Made by a program: the position numbers and the translations under genes
Notes under the pieces: model-generated
Told to the model about the DNA's origin: nothing
What the model saw: the letters and a program-made list of their open reading frames with translations, nothing else
The model's database searches: none
In this document: positions 7,974-15,148 of the stretch, piece after piece
Position numbering within the stretch: the stretch's first letter is position 1
How the letters are laid out: every line of letters begins with the position of its first letter
IMG/VR virus record: IMGVR_UViG_3300032285_001890
Span: 1-26,525 of that record
Length of the DNA: 26,525 nt
Direction: 5' to 3' (one strand)
Source of the DNA: a virus

Positions 7974-8013
7974 ATAAAAACAGCCATGTATACATATAGT
8001 ATACATGGCTGTT
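7974..8013 (-). terminator. Rho-independent terminator after thyX
   Basis: A perfect 15-bp stem (AACAGCCATGTATAC at 7979-7993 with 7999-8013) closes a 5-nt loop. On the minus strand it is followed by a T-rich tract (GGCTGTTTTTATTC). It lies between the thyX stop (8029) and the start of the next gene (7958). No room is left for a separate promoter downstream, so late genes would need read-through or antitermination. Confidence 0.85.
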
Positions 8014-8028
8014 ATTTCAGGATTGGAA

Positions 8029-8667
8029 TTACATTTCAAGTGATGGCAGTACAGTAATTAATTGTTGCCAGCATGATTCTGCTACCTGCCTGTGTTCAGT
8101 TTGGGTATCAGGTTTGGTGCGTACATCACAGTAGTGCAGCCATGATCTGACGGTGCCAGCCATGTACAATCTCGATACCGTCAACCCTTCTGGCAGTAGT
8201 GCACGTGCCTGCTCTTTCGCAATGCCTAGACTAATTGCCTTTTCATACATCGCTTGCGCCATGCTGGCCATTTGGGCCTGCATCATGGCCCACTCTACAT
8301 TGATGTATTTATCATCTGTGGCCACACTGTTTTGTCTGTTTTTTGTGTCCTGCAATCGTGCAGCACGATTGGTAAATCCAAGTGCCTGTGTTGGGTCTGC
8401 ATACCGTTGGCTAAACTCCTGAAACGAAAATGACCTGTGGCGTAATATCTGGCGTGCAATATCGCGTGTGGTGGTAATTTCCATGGTAATGCTGGCCATC
8501 TCGAATGGTGACCAATGTTTGTGTTTCATCAGGTAACGCATAAGCCGTGGTGCCGTGTCGTGGTTTGCCTGATTGGCAGGATTCGATACACGTGCACAAT
8601 ACACAATGAATTGTTCAAACGTCATGCCTGGCGCGTTGGTGGTGGCAATGATGGTGGCAGTGTTCAT
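8029..8667 (-). CDS. thyX: Flavin-dependent thymidylate synthase ThyX
   Basis: The 212-aa protein contains the exact ThyX signature RHRxxSxxxxSxRY at residues 76-89 (RHRSFSFQEFSQRY). It also has the N-terminal VYCARVSNP and WSPFEMASITME segments of the family. It converts dUMP to dTMP using methylene-tetrahydrofolate, NADPH and FAD, supplying thymidine nucleotides for phage DNA synthesis. Its size is close to the usual 220-250 aa. It overlaps the preceding gene as ATGA and is the last gene before a strong terminator. Confidence 0.97.
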   Translation of the reverse strand: MNTATIIATTNAPGMTFEQFIVYCARVSNPANQANHDTAPRLMRYLMKHKHWSPFEMASITMEITTTRDIARQILRHRSFSFQEFSQRYADPTQALGFTNRAARLQDTKNRQNSVATDDKYINVEWAMMQAQMASMAQAMYEKAISLGIAKEQARALLPEGLTVSRLYMAGTVRSWLHYCDVRTKPDTQTEHRQVAESCWQQLITVLPSLEM

Positions 8668-9203
8668 ATATTTTTTTCATCATCTACTCTATTGCTAATG
8701 CTGGCATTTACCCAATGCCTGAAATGATGCAGGCATGGTTTAAAATCCATGCCATTAAACCAACGTGATGCATGATGGCAGTAATCATCACCATCTGTGA
8801 CGTATCGCCAGCAAGTATCATCTATTGATGTTTCTGTATAGAAATCCAGGCCAGCCACGCTATAAATAAGGTGTTCTGTAGTGTATGTGGCAAACCCTTC
8901 AAATCCATTGTCGTACTGCTGCCATGCAGTGAGTTTATGCAGGCTGGATAAGTGCATCATAAAATCATGATCAAGTGCCACGCTATAAATACCATCATCA
9001 CTTGTACGCACCTGTACACCATCAATAAACATTTGTGTGGGTTTTACTGACCAATACAACAAATGTTCTTTGCCATTGAATAAAAATTTACCATTCCACA
9101 TATTGTCATGTTTGGTAAATGTTACATTTTGGCGAAAAATGTACATAGGATATGTTTCGGGTCTTGGCGTGTATGCCTCGAATATAAATTCATTCATTGT
9201 CAT
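8664..9203 (-). CDS. Hypothetical protein
   Basis: This 179-aa protein is rich in aromatic residues and His, with no signal peptide or membrane helix. I do not recognise a family. ATGA overlaps on both sides tie it to the lysozyme-like gene upstream and thyX downstream. A soluble beta-rich fold is suggested by alternating hydrophobic stretches in residues 20-130. Confidence 0.75.
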   Translation of the reverse strand: MTMNEFIFEAYTPRPETYPMYIFRQNVTFTKHDNMWNGKFLFNGKEHLLYWSVKPTQMFIDGVQVRTSDDGIYSVALDHDFMMHLSSLHKLTAWQQYDNGFEGFATYTTEHLIYSVAGLDFYTETSIDDTCWRYVTDGDDYCHHASRWFNGMDFKPCLHHFRHWVNASISNRVDDEKNI

Positions 9204-9562
9204 CTCATCACCGCCTTATCATTCGCATCAATATACAACCACTGCTGCCAGCATGATTTACTACTTGCCCAATGACGCCAGCCACTGCCATCATTCCATA
9301 GGTATACAAACGTGTCGTATTGATTGCGTGGTGTGTCTTGCTCTGCATGATCATACCCATTTAGCCACATATAGGTACTATCATTAAACTGCCAGATGCC
9401 GCCATCATTTGTAGCACTCCTAGCATGCAATGCATAGCTACCAAAGGTGGTTGTGTCGCCACTCTCACACGTGGCAATGGCTGCTGCTGCTGGTGTCACA
9501 TTGAGTGGTGCCACATGGCAGGTGCCAAGATTGCATGCCAGGTATAGGAGTAATGTAATCAT
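9200..9562 (-). CDS. Secreted lysozyme/Rpf-like transglycosylase
   Basis: From ATG 9562 (ATGA overlap with the previous gene) the product is 120 aa. Residues 1 to about 18 are a hydrophobic export signal. The rest resembles the compact lysozyme-like fold of resuscitation-promoting factors: catalytic-type Glu33 in TCESG, then GGIWQFNDSTY, then a C-terminal SSKSCW. Cys32 and Cys104 could form a disulfide. It would cleave glycan strands outside the membrane. It is separate from the late lysis cassette and lies in the promoter-driven thyX block. The family call rests on this motif order, not on a search. Confidence 0.7.
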   Translation of the reverse strand: MITLLLYLACNLGTCHVAPLNVTPAAAAIATCESGDTTTFGSYALHARSATNDGGIWQFNDSTYMWLNGYDHAEQDTPRNQYDTFVYLWNDGSGWRHWASSKSCWQQWLYIDANDKAVMR

Positions 9563-9831
9563 AGGTTTGAGCAATTCACTTCTGCAAAAATCCAATCAAT
9601 AAGAGTATGAATATTTCCCGCTTCAAAACGCAAATCATGATAAATTTCTTTGTTGATTGAGTTTTGTAATGTGATGTATTCACGTTCATTGTGCATTGTG
9701 AATTGCCCAACAAAATCAATGCCATCTACGCAAATGATAAATAGCGAATCCAAACCAACAATGCTTTTTGCAGTGTTAATTTTTCTAACAATCTCAAGTG
9801 ATGGTGCTGCAGATTTGCTGTAAATATTCAT
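9559..9831 (-). CDS. Hypothetical protein
   Basis: This 90-aa soluble-looking protein belongs to no family I can identify. Start ATG 9831 overlaps the upstream stop as TAATG, and its own stop overlaps the lysozyme-like gene as ATGA. It is therefore translationally coupled within the block driven by the promoter at 10022-10051. Confidence 0.7.
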   Translation of the reverse strand: MNIYSKSAAPSLEIVRKINTAKSIVGLDSLFIICVDGIDFVGQFTMHNEREYITLQNSINKEIYHDLRFEAGNIHTLIDWIFAEVNCSNL

Positions 9832-9989
9832 TACTTGCCACCATTCTGCTTATGCCATACCCACATCACAAACTGCAGTGTGAGTATGGTCATGCACCCC
9901 GAAATAAAGTATTGATTTAGCCACGCCATGAGTATTGCCGCAATTCCTAGCAATACTGCCAACACACGAATTTGCTTCACTAATTCCAT
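9831..9989 (-). CDS. Small membrane protein
   Basis: This 52-aa protein (MELVKQIRVLAVLLGIAAIL...) has two hydrophobic segments, about residues 8-23 and 29-45, and a short basic tail. AGGAG lies 8 nt before ATG 9989. It is the first gene after the strong promoter at 10022-10051. It could be a host-membrane modifier or a holin-like partner for the secreted lysozyme-like protein two genes on. I do not recognise its family. Confidence 0.75.
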   Translation of the reverse strand: MELVKQIRVLAVLLGIAAILMAWLNQYFISGCMTILTLQFVMWVWHKQNGGK

Positions 9990-10021
9990 CTTGTCTACTC
10001 CTATCATTCAACGCCATGCAT

Positions 10022-10051
10022 ATCATATATCATATTGATATACATTGTCAA
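10022..10051 (-). promoter_or_regulatory. Strong sigma70-type promoter for the thyX block
   Basis: A perfect TTGACA (10051-10046) and TATGAT (10027-10022) are separated by 18 bp. The -35 box overlaps the nuclease stop codon. The spacer shares an 18-of-19 match (10029-10047) with the promoter at 17700-17728, suggesting a common regulator or a common phage promoter type. Confidence 0.8.
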
Positions 10052-10314
10052 TTCATCACTGCATTGATTGCATCATCAATGGTTTTTACTACCACTGGCG
10101 CGCGGCCGTTCCATTCTCTATACCACTGCTCTTGTCTTACGTTGGGTTTGCCTTTGGTCTGCTTCACTTCAAGTAGATGTGTAACGCCACGAAACCCTAC
10201 CAGCAGATCAGGCACACCACTGCCTACTTTATGCAGCAGTATCACTGTGGCCCCAATCTGGCGCAATGCCTGCACAATCTCGTTTTGATTGTGGTCTGTT
10301 TTGGCGTTTCTCAT
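10048..10314 (-). CDS. VRR-NUC family nuclease
   Basis: The 88-aa product has the compact PD-(D/E)XK layout of phage VRR-NUC proteins: N-terminal Asn-Glu (QNEIVQALR), KVGSGVPDLLVG with the catalytic Asp, LLEVKQTKGKP with Glu-x-Lys, and a late RQEQWYREWNG. Such stand-alone enzymes act on branched DNA or in replication and recombination. ATG 10314 is chosen because it overlaps the upstream stop as ATGA; the longer frame to 10368 lies wholly in the previous gene. Confidence 0.9.
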   Translation of the reverse strand: MRNAKTDHNQNEIVQALRQIGATVILLHKVGSGVPDLLVGFRGVTHLLEVKQTKGKPNVRQEQWYREWNGRAPVVVKTIDDAINAVMN

Positions 10315-11423
10315 AAATTTCGTTGTAACTCCTTTAGCAATTCGGTATACATGCCAGTCGTTCTGCACCAGCTGATAATTTCACTACGCACAAAATATCC
10401 ATGCATGCTGCACGTAGATTTTGGGAATCCGTATGCCTTCTGCAAGTGACCTAACTTGCTGTTATAGTCACCAATCATACTGACCACTTCATTACGGTAT
10501 ATATAGTAGTAATCCCATTCGCTAGCAAAATCACGCCACCATAAATAGTTTGGCATTTGTGGCGTAATCTTGCGTGGTAGTACATACCTATAGTGTTTTA
10601 ACCACTCGCGCACAGCATCACGTCTGTACAGATTACCTATGCCATATCGATGGATATACATCTGCACTTCAGGCACCACGCGCCCTGGCCACTCTTGACG
10701 CGTGGCATAATCCATTATTTTTGGTGCATAGTAATTGATTTCCTTATTCGATATATATTCCTGCATGGCATTGGCGTGTATCTCCTTTAGCCAATGTGCA
10801 CATTTGCTTATATCTTCGATGCGAAATACATTGCCAGCTATCAGCCATTCATAGAAATCTACGGGGTTTACTGTTACATTGCGTGTACTTTGCACCTGTA
10901 TTGATTTCAGACCTAACTGTTGGTACCACACGCGCACCTGCTCGCGTGCCATGTGCGTATCATTGGCTATATCTTCGACACAATAGCCAATCATTGCTGA
11001 TGATCGAATGCCTAATAGTTTTGTGCGATTTTTTACGGCCGCAATAGTTCTGCCAAGCTTTTCTGCAATCACTGGCCACGGTTCCTGGTATGCCATAAAG
11101 TGCAAATACTTTTCCTCTTGTGCAGACCATGGTTTGTGATCCACAATCAAATCAAATTTGTGCAGCCACGTATACACGGTATCTGACACACACCCTAATT
11201 CTGTGGCAATCTCCTGTGCACTAAATCCTTTATTGATGTAGTGCTGCAGTACATGCTTTTTGATCCATGGTGGCGAATTGTCATATTTATGTAACTTCAG
11301 AAAGCGTTGCAATGCATGTGTGCCTACTTGCAATATTTTGCACGTGCCACGTATGTTGTGCTGACGTACCAAATCAAATACAACCTGTGGTTCCATATCG
11401 TGTATTTTGCTTCTAATACTCAT
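10311..11423 (-). CDS. Multi-HTH DNA-binding protein
   Basis: This 370-aa protein is built from successive DNA-binding modules. An HTH-like segment spans about 15-45, and a clear HTH lies at 57-90 (SAQEIATELGCVSDTVYTWL). A SANT/Myb-like repeat with three spaced Trp/aromatic positions lies at about 98-140 (PWSAQEEKYLHFM...WPVIAEKLGRT), and another HTH at 147-175 (VEDIANDTHMAREQVRVWY). The C-terminal half (180-370) is helical, basic and Trp/Tyr-rich, and unfamiliar. It could be a transcription activator or a protein that binds the iterons about 450 bp upstream. ATGA overlaps join it to both neighbours. Confidence 0.8.
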   Translation of the reverse strand: MSIRSKIHDMEPQVVFDLVRQHNIRGTCKILQVGTHALQRFLKLHKYDNSPPWIKKHVLQHYINKGFSAQEIATELGCVSDTVYTWLHKFDLIVDHKPWSAQEEKYLHFMAYQEPWPVIAEKLGRTIAAVKNRTKLLGIRSSAMIGYCVEDIANDTHMAREQVRVWYQQLGLKSIQVQSTRNVTVNPVDFYEWLIAGNVFRIEDISKCAHWLKEIHANAMQEYISNKEINYYAPKIMDYATRQEWPGRVVPEVQMYIHRYGIGNLYRRDAVREWLKHYRYVLPRKITPQMPNYLWWRDFASEWDYYYIYRNEVVSMIGDYNSKLGHLQKAYGFPKSTCSMHGYFVRSEIISWCRTTGMYTELLKELQRNL

Positions 11424-11836
11424 GATAGGTATTCCAATGTGTCTAGTGCGTGTAATTTGTCTTGTAGGGCCTTGCAGGTGTCCTGTAATTGCAGCACTGC
11501 TGATAGTGCATCTCCTTTGCGTTTGGTGGCTGCAATACGAATAGCAAAATCACTGTGCGCTAATCGATGTGCTGCCATTGCTTCTTTTGTGTTGCCAGCT
11601 CGTGGCAGGTTGATTTTCATCTGGTAGATTACATCGAGTCTAGCAGTGTCTTTTTCATTCAGCCGTTCAATGTTGTTTGCTAGGCCATCACCAATCACTG
11701 CCAGCATTGTTTTGAGTCTGGCACGCACCGCAGGTACATTGTTGCGACAAAATCCACATAGTGGCACGCCATCATCATTTGGCATGAATTGATCACTACA
11801 CCCAATGCACTCACTGTTCAGTCGTAACTTGTTCAT
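11420..11836 (-). CDS. Zinc-ribbon protein
   Basis: The 138-aa product has an N-terminal CxxC-x13-CxxC zinc ribbon (CIGCSDQF...PLCGFC) followed by a mostly helical region. Start ATG 11836 is preceded by AAAAAGG at 6-7 nt, better than the frame's first ATG at 11857. It is the first gene after the iteron array and overlaps the multi-HTH gene as ATGA. The function is unknown; DNA binding or a protein-interaction role in replication fits the context. Confidence 0.75.
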   Translation of the reverse strand: MNKLRLNSECIGCSDQFMPNDDGVPLCGFCRNNVPAVRARLKTMLAVIGDGLANNIERLNEKDTARLDVIYQMKINLPRAGNTKEAMAAHRLAHSDFAIRIAATKRKGDALSAVLQLQDTCKALQDKLHALDTLEYLS

Positions 11837-11871
11837 TGTTTTTCCTTTTTTCATCAATTCCTAGAAATAGC

Positions 11872-12021
11872 GGTTTACTGGTTTACACAATCCCAGATTA
11901 CTGCACTGCAATGCCATAAAACGTGTAAACCACCCTAAATCCACCCTGGTTTACATGGTTTACATATGTAAACCATGTAAACCACGTAAACCACGGTAAA
12001 CCGTGTAAACCCGTGTAAACC
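11872..12021. repeat. Iteron array with 36-bp palindrome, putative replication origin
   Basis: Eleven exact copies of GTAAACC or its complement GGTTTAC occur here, starting at 11872, 11880, 11925, 11948, 11957, 11968, 11977, 11986, 11996, 12005 and 12015. From 11948 on, spacing is 9-11 bp, about one helical turn. Bases 11948-11983 are a perfect loopless palindrome of two inverted pairs. The array sits between the primase-helicase stop and the zinc-ribbon gene. Iterons of this type bind replication initiators; a multi-site operator is the alternative. Confidence 0.75.
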
Positions 12022-12023
12022 AC

Positions 12024-14063
12024 CTAATTGCATAGTTCACTTACCACACGTGTTTGCATATCGCCAATGATGCCAATGGCATTGAGTATTTTGGCTAGTG
12101 CATAGTGATCTTCTTGTGCATCGCTTTTGGCCAGTAAACGCATCTGTGCAATTTTGTGTTCAGGTAGCATAGTTAGCATGCTGGTGGTAGGCAATGGTGC
12201 CTGTGGTGGCGTTATAGGTGCCACTGCTGGCACTGCATCGATTACTGGTAGTGTGTCATCATAGCCAACAGGTATGGTTTTGTTCTTGACCACAAAATAT
12301 TTTGCATTCGCGTCCTGTTTTACCATGCCAGCCGCCTTCAGTCTAGTTAACATTTTGTGCGTGTTCTGGCGGCTCTTGCCTATGGCGTCTGCAATATCTT
12401 GTGGCCTGTAGTGCAATCCGTTTTCTAGCAGTTTCAATATATCGCGACGTTCTGGCGATAATAGGAATGATTCATTATCTCCGATAACTTCATGCATTGA
12501 TTTTGCATCATTCCATTGCAGGGTTCGCTTATCGTCTGCATCAATATCACGACCACGCACCAGAAATTCAGCCTGCTGTGATTTGTCATCATCACCGCTG
12601 ATCCGTGACAATATCCACATGCCAGACACACCACCAACCAAACCTGTAGTGCCTGATATTTCATCAAATGCATCTTCTGCTTTTGATTTGCGTGTGTGAT
12701 GGATCACCAGAATTAAGCAGTGATGTTTTTCTGCCAACACATTGAGTGGTTTCACTGCATCGTAATCTTCAGTGTAGGGGTTGGCATTCTTTTGACGTGG
12801 TGCACGAATGTTTTCTAGAATATCGATCACGACCAGCACACAATCTTTTTGATGTGTTAGCCATTCATCTAATTCTTTTACTGCTTCATCTCCTTTGGAC
12901 CACTCATTCACAATAAACAAGTTTTCTGGTAGTGGTTCGTCATTCATTTGCATCTGGCGCAAACGTGATTGCATACGACGTTGGTTTGATTCCAAATCCA
13001 TGTACAACACACTGCCTTGTTTGGTAGCGTATTTGCCTAGTGCATTACGGCCGTATGCGACCTGCAGACACATGCCAGTAGATAACCATGATTTACGTGC
13101 TTTTGGTTTGCCTGCAAATAGTATGCAGCCTTCAGGCCCGAATTCCTCGATTATCATTTGCAAGGCTTGAAATCGTTTTGCATCTAAATCCCGTGCACTG
13201 ATTATTTCACGTTTCACTACATATTCAATAGTTTTGTTCAGTGGCCCTGTCATGATTGGTAGTGCTGCCAGCTCCTGCATGGTGGCTGCCTGGTATAGAT
13301 TGCAGTAATCTGCCAGATCACCACCTTTACCCAATCGCATATCGATGCCATAGGCATTCATCTGTGCAGTCTTGAATTGTGCCAGCAAATCATTAGTGGC
13401 ACTTCTGCCGGTATTGTCACAATCCAACGCAATGATTATTTGACCACTTGACCACCAGCCCTGTAACTCGTCTAGGAGTGATGCAGGTAACACCCGTTCG
13501 CCACCACCTGCCATGGTGACTGCAGGTATGCCATAGTGCTGTGCTACTACCACCGATGCTTCACCATTGGTGTACACCAGTGGCAAATTATTTGCACGTG
13601 CCATCTGCACTGCTTCGCGTAACTTGTACCAGCAGGATTTAAATCCTGTATCACTGATGTATGTTTTAGAATCCTGATAGTCAAGAAACCGATAACGCGT
13701 GCCATTGTCTGTGCTAATTGCCATTGCAGGCCGTCTATTTTTCTTTGTGGCAGTCCAGCCTGCTTTTTCAAATACAGACCATTCTAGACCCTTCTGTGTG
13801 GCATAGTCGTGATGATCACGGTATGCACGTTTGCTGGTGGTTATCTCTTTGGCCGTATCGATGCCAAGAAAATCTGCCAGCTGGTATAGGGTTCCTTTTT
13901 GACCTGATACAAAATCCACAAACGCGCCATGCTCATCATCATCAATGAGGAGTGAAAATGAATTACTATCACTTCCTACACGGTATGGTGAATTGCATCT
14001 GTACTGGCCTGATTCGTTTGACACTAAATTGAGTGCCTGCAGTACCTTCTGTGCTGTGCTCAT
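12024..14063 (-). CDS. Bifunctional TOPRIM primase / RepA-like replicative helicase
   Basis: The 679-aa product starts with a primase-like segment (SPYRVGSDSNSFSL at 25-38) that lacks a full zinc finger. A TOPRIM domain follows, with Glu168 in NGEAS and Asp214/216 in ALDCDNTGR. A RecA-fold RepA-type helicase is next: Walker A AGKPKARKS (317-325), Walker B VVIDI (411-415) and the His pair in VIHHTRKS. A winged-helix segment (about 525-590, RPQDIADAIGKSRQNTHKML) ends the recognisable part. It would unwind and perhaps prime phage DNA at the fork. It is flanked by the candidate SSB gene and the iteron array. Confidence 0.92.
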   Translation of the reverse strand: MSTAQKVLQALNLVSNESGQYRCNSPYRVGSDSNSFSLLIDDDEHGAFVDFVSGQKGTLYQLADFLGIDTAKEITTSKRAYRDHHDYATQKGLEWSVFEKAGWTATKKNRRPAMAISTDNGTRYRFLDYQDSKTYISDTGFKSCWYKLREAVQMARANNLPLVYTNGEASVVVAQHYGIPAVTMAGGGERVLPASLLDELQGWWSSGQIIIALDCDNTGRSATNDLLAQFKTAQMNAYGIDMRLGKGGDLADYCNLYQAATMQELAALPIMTGPLNKTIEYVVKREIISARDLDAKRFQALQMIIEEFGPEGCILFAGKPKARKSWLSTGMCLQVAYGRNALGKYATKQGSVLYMDLESNQRRMQSRLRQMQMNDEPLPENLFIVNEWSKGDEAVKELDEWLTHQKDCVLVVIDILENIRAPRQKNANPYTEDYDAVKPLNVLAEKHHCLILVIHHTRKSKAEDAFDEISGTTGLVGGVSGMWILSRISGDDDKSQQAEFLVRGRDIDADDKRTLQWNDAKSMHEVIGDNESFLLSPERRDILKLLENGLHYRPQDIADAIGKSRQNTHKMLTRLKAAGMVKQDANAKYFVVKNKTIPVGYDDTLPVIDAVPAVAPITPPQAPLPTTSMLTMLPEHKIAQMRLLAKSDAQEDHYALAKILNAIGIIGDMQTRVVSELCN

Positions 14064-14079
14064 TTGAAATACCTACTGA

Positions 14080-14116
14080 TAAAAATAGACTGCATACAAG
14101 AGTGTATGCAGTCTAT
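14080..14116 (-). terminator. Rho-independent terminator hairpin between SSB-like and helicase genes
   Basis: A perfect 13-bp stem (ATAGACTGCATAC at 14085-14097 with 14104-14116) has a 6-nt loop. On the minus strand a T tract follows (GTCTATTTTTATC). The helicase start lies only about 20 nt further on, so helicase expression probably depends on partial read-through. Confidence 0.8.
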
Positions 14117-14133
14117 CATGAGATAACAAAATA

Positions 14134-14916
14134 CTAAAATGATAGGCTATCATCATCTAATGGTTGTGGTGTATTGGTGGCAGGTTGTTCTGCTGCCACA
14201 TTGCCACGTCGCTTCGTATGCCAGCCATCTTCCACAAGGCCATTACGCATATGCAGGCCGTATTGCATTAGCTCTTTTCCTACATATAGCCGTGTGAGTG
14301 TTTCTCGATCAGCAGCCTGTTTAATGCCTTCTAACACAATATCGTGTAGCACGGTTTTTTGCTGGCCTGCACCAACATCTACAAATATTGGGTTCCCTTT
14401 TGCATCATAGCTGCCACCAACCGGAATCCAAAACGCCCATGGTGGTAATGGTGCCTTCGCTGTGGCGTTTGCTACCTTGTGCACAAATTCGGTATGCTCT
14501 GATACCACGCTATTTTTGGCACCAACCACGCGACCAGCCGTCCAGCCTTTGCAGGCAAAAATAACAGGTTCGTCAAAACCATGCAGCAAACATACCACTT
14601 CAGTGTACAGTTTCAAACCCTTCTGCCAGTGATCATGCCATGTGTAGGTACCTGCATCATCAACACTAAATGCCTGTGATCGCTTCAGCAGTGGTGCAAA
14701 CATCATTGATTTTGCCTGCCAGCCACCATCATCATACAAATCTGATTCTTGCCAGCCGTCTGGTGGTGTTGGCATGCCATCAGCCTTGGCGTACCAGCGG
14801 CCAAACTCTGCGACCTTGCCAACCTTACGACCATGCGCCCAGCGAATCCGTGGCATTTGGTCTTTTTCTTCTTGGCTTTTCCATTCCATGCCTTGCGCGT
14901 CATCTTGCCAGCTCAT
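14134..14916 (-). CDS. Candidate single-stranded DNA-binding protein
   Basis: This 260-aa protein starts at ATG 14916, with GAG 7 nt upstream. It ends in a disordered linker and an acidic tip, PLDDDSLSF, like the DDD-hydrophobic-Phe tail by which SSBs recruit partner proteins. The body is Trp-rich (for example WAFWIPVGGSYD), consistent with an OB-type ssDNA binder, though I cannot show the fold. It lies directly before the primase-helicase. A different replication protein with an SSB-like tail is the alternative. Confidence 0.6.
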   Translation of the reverse strand: MSWQDDAQGMEWKSQEEKDQMPRIRWAHGRKVGKVAEFGRWYAKADGMPTPPDGWQESDLYDDGGWQAKSMMFAPLLKRSQAFSVDDAGTYTWHDHWQKGLKLYTEVVCLLHGFDEPVIFACKGWTAGRVVGAKNSVVSEHTEFVHKVANATAKAPLPPWAFWIPVGGSYDAKGNPIFVDVGAGQQKTVLHDIVLEGIKQAADRETLTRLYVGKELMQYGLHMRNGLVEDGWHTKRRGNVAAEQPATNTPQPLDDDSLSF

Positions 14917-15079
14917 TGTGTTTCTCGTTTCTCTCTTGTTGTAGATACATTGTGATTGCGTTGCGTACCACATCAGATAATGTGGTGTGTGTGCCTTGCC
15001 TGGCCTGTTCTGCTATTACCATCAGCAGTGCCAGGTAAATTTGGGTATCGATGCGGACAGCCATTAAACGTGTTTTAAT
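14900..15079 (-). CDS. Ribbon-helix-helix regulator with apparent ATT start
   Basis: The frame encodes 59 aa from ATT 15079 or 54 aa from ATG 15064. TRLMAVRIDTQIY is the RHH beta strand, and TTLSDVVRNAITMYL is the second helix. An extended Shine-Dalgarno match (AAAGGAGGTGAT, 15096-15085) ends its GGAGG core 9 nt before the ATT and 24 nt before the ATG. An in-frame TGA lies two codons before the ATT. The ATT start would give an intact beta strand. An imperfect dyad upstream may be its operator. It overlaps the SSB-like gene by 17 nt. Confidence 0.75.
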   Translation of the reverse strand: MKTRLMAVRIDTQIYLALLMVIAEQARQGTHTTLSDVVRNAITMYLQQERNEKHNELAR

Positions 15080-15085
15080 GTTTCA

Positions 15086-15117
15086 TCACCTCCTTTAGTA
15101 TAACAATTATACACTAA
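15086..15117 (-). promoter_or_regulatory. Candidate -10 box and operator dyad before the RHH gene
   Basis: On the minus strand TATAAT (15111-15106) is embedded in an imperfect dyad, TTTAGTGTATAA...TTATACTAAA, at 15093-15117, just before AAAGGAGGTGAT. The -35 position (CGCCAC) is not canonical, so an activator may be needed. Autoregulation by the RHH protein is an inference from this overlap. Confidence 0.45.
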
Positions 15118-15148
15118 ATATCAATTGCGTGGCGTTACGAAATAGGTA

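Noticed and set aside
11872-12021. CRISPR array
   Set aside because: The repeats are only 7 bp, occur in both orientations and have 2-4 bp between them. There are no spacers.
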